From Actinomadura cremea (GTDB taxonomy: Bacteria; Actinomycetota; Actinomycetes; Streptosporangiales; Streptosporangiaceae): a stretch of DNA of 64,000 bases. Position 1 is the stretch's first letter; every line of letters begins with the position of its first letter. The notes beneath the pieces are model-generated. The model searched no databases, was not told the DNA's origin, and worked only from the letters and a program-made list of their open reading frames with translations. Made by a program: the position numbers and the translations under genes. The stretch covers positions 248,001 through 312,000 of the forward strand of contig NZ_BMRF01000004.1 of the NCBI RefSeq assembly GCF_014648495.1, in the 5' to 3' direction. Of the stretch, positions 62,468 to 64,000 are shown in pieces.

Positions 62468-63961
62468 TCACTCGGCGGATTTGACGCGATGTTCGCCGCC
62501 CGGCCGGGCCAGCCGGCTGTGCCGGCGGCCGTAGAGGAAGTAGACGACGACGCCGATCGCCATCCAGGCCAGGAACCGGTACCAGGTCTCCAGCGGCAGG
62601 TTGATCATCACGAACAGGCAGCCGAGCACCGACAGGATCGGGATGAGCGGGACGAGCGGGGTGCGGAACGCGCGCGGCAGGTCGGGACGGGTGCGGCGCA
62701 GGATCGGGACGCTCAGCGAGACGACGAGGAACGCGAACAGCGTCCCGATGTTGACCAGCTCCGCGAGTTCGGTCAGCGGGATGAACCCGGCGATGGCCGC
62801 GGAGATGACGCCCATCAGGATCGTCGAGCGGTACGGCGTGTCGAAGCGCGGGTGCACGGTCGACAGGAACGGGGGCAGCAGGCCGTCGCGGCTCATCGAG
62901 AAGAACACCCGGCTCTGCCCGAGCAGCAGGATGAGCACGACGGAGGTGAGGCCGATGACCGCGCCGATGTTGATGATCGTGGCGAACGCGGGCGCGCCGA
63001 CGTCCTCGAACGCGTGGGAGAGCGGCGCCTCCTCGTTCAGCTCCCTGTAGTTCTGCATGCCGACGACGACGGTGGACACGGCCGCGTACAGGACGGCCGT
63101 GATGACCAGGGAGCCGATGAGCCCGATCGGCAGGTCGCGCTGCGGTCGGCGGGCCTCCTCGGCGGTGGTCGCGACGATGTCGAAGCCGATGTAGGCGAAG
63201 AAGACGACGGCGATGGCGGAGAAGATGCCGAGCCAGCCGAAGTTGACCGGGGTGAACCCGAAGATCACCTGCATCAGCGGCGCGTGCACGCCGGACTCCT
63301 CGCCGCTCGACTCCGCGGGCGGGATGAACGGCGTGTAGTTGTCGCCCTTGACGAAGAAGAGCCCCGCGAAGATCACCAGCAGCACGATCGTCACCTTGAT
63401 GGCGACGATCACGGCGTTGACCCGGGAGGACACCTTGATGCCGAGGACGAGCAGCACGGTGACCGCGAGGACGAGCGCGATCGCCGGGACGTTCACGACC
63501 CCGCCGTCGCCCGGCGGCGCGGCGATCGACGCGGGAAGGTCGAGGCCGGCGTCGCTCAGCAGGGACGCGAAGTAGCCCGACCAGCCGACCGAGACGACGG
63601 CGGCGGCGAGCGTCAGCTCGAGGATGAGGTCCCAGCCGATGATCCACGCGGGGAACTCGCCGAGGGTGGCGTAGGAGAAGGTGTAGGCGGAGCCGGCGAC
63701 CGGGACGGTCGAGGAGAACTCGGCGTAGCAGAGCGCGGCGAGCCCGCAGACGACCGCGGCGAGGATGAACGAGAGGGCGACCGCGGGACCGGCGTTGTTG
63801 CGGGCGACCACGCCGGTGAGGACGAAGATGCCGGTGCCGATGATGACACCGACGCCGAACACCACCAGATCGAGGGCCGACAGGCCGCGTCGGAGCCGGT
63901 GCTCCGGATCTTCGGTGTCGCGGATCGACTGCTCGACCGACTTCTTGCGCAGCAGGTTCAT
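62468..63961 (-). CDS. APC-family amino acid permease (cationic amino acid type)
   Basis: 497 aa, about 12-13 hydrophobic segments. [14 protein letters not shown] in the first helix and [15 protein letters not shown] in the sixth, the CAT-type signatures. Imports amino acids by proton symport or exchange. Start ATG at 63961; the upstream region continues past the window end. Confidence 0.92.
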   Translation of the reverse strand: MNLLRKKSVEQSIRDTEDPEHRLRRGLSALDLVVFGVGVIIGTGIFVLTGVVARNNAGPAVALSFILAAVVCGLAALCYAEFSSTVPVAGSAYTFSYATLGEFPAWIIGWDLILELTLAAAVVSVGWSGYFASLLSDAGLDLPASIAAPPGDGGVVNVPAIALVLAVTVLLVLGIKVSSRVNAVIVAIKVTIVLLVIFAGLFFVKGDNYTPFIPPAESSGEESGVHAPLMQVIFGFTPVNFGWLGIFSAIAVVFFAYIGFDIVATTAEEARRPQRDLPIGLIGSLVITAVLYAAVSTVVVGMQNYRELNEEAPLSHAFEDVGAPAFATIINIGAVIGLTSVVLILLLGQSRVFFSMSRDGLLPPFLSTVHPRFDTPYRSTILMGVISAAIAGFIPLTELAELVNIGTLFAFLVVSLSVPILRRTRPDLPRAFRTPLVPLIPILSVLGCLFVMINLPLETWYRFLAWMAIGVVVYFLYGRRHSRLARPGGEHRVKSAE

Positions 63962-64000
63962 GCTCGGCTCCCCGGGGCGGTCCGACCGTCGCGGGGGCTA

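Noticed and set aside
1-64000. tRNA, rRNA or integrated phage
   Set aside because: No cloverleaf-like sequence, rRNA stretch, integrase, capsid or terminase gene was recognised on either strand by reading.

Overview
The window is very GC-rich DNA with GTG starts and GTGA/ATGA stop-start overlaps. It carries Scr1-type XRE/DUF397 regulators, an NDMA-dependent alcohol dehydrogenase, an F420-type luciferase-like enzyme, MEP-pathway genes and a hopanoid locus. Together these point to a filamentous actinomycete, by inference something like Actinomadura or another Streptosporangiales member. No rRNA, tRNA, CRISPR array, prophage or replication origin was seen.

Layout. (1) 1-7.9 kb: the 3' end of a wax-ester/diacylglycerol acyltransferase, then a tightly overlapping minus-strand hopanoid operon, hpnC-hpnD-hpnE-polyprenyl synthetase-shc-hpnH. 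hpnB lies apart at 15.2-16.3 kb; idi and dxs lie at 57-60 kb. (2) 7.9-14.3 kb: DUF2804 protein, GH2 enzyme, APH(6)-like kinase, then a two-gene unit of a membrane NACHT NTPase and a small membrane protein that share short G-V-rich motifs resembling RHIM/BASS amyloid signalling motifs. (3) 14.5-31.6 kb: many divergent regulator/enzyme pairs (TetR, GlxA/AraC, MerR) with visible inverted repeats, a DrrAB-type exporter, a BNR-repeat secreted protein and an NDMA alcohol dehydrogenase. (4) 31.6-33.9 kb: a lower-GC XRE/DUF397/RsbW-like island with two tiny ORFs. (5) 33.9-45 kb: housekeeping-like enzymes mixed with gene debris, a tandem triplication of a small alpha/beta-barrel protein, and PhoD phosphatase. 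(6) 45-50.3 kb: aconitase with palindromic upstream elements, then a NarL-type two-component system. (7) 50.3-64 kb: transporters, an aldo/keto reductase, Mug glycosylase, a sugar ABC importer without its ATPase, idi, a decayed TnpB element, dxs, an FprA-type reductase and an amino-acid permease.

How the genes fit together: dxs and idi supply C5 units; the polyprenyl synthetase should make the prenyl diphosphate; HpnC/HpnD/HpnE make squalene; Shc makes hopene; HpnH attaches adenosine. No hpnG nucleosidase is visible, so completion of bacteriohopanetetrol synthesis must rely on genes elsewhere.

A recurring oddity is gene debris arranged head-to-head: at about 20.97, 41.19 and 44.74 kb the 3' halves of two oppositely oriented genes abut with no 5' ends or promoter between them. 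This looks like deletion across divergent promoters. The best candidate for a little-described system is the NACHT/small-membrane-protein pair at 11.6-14.3 kb.
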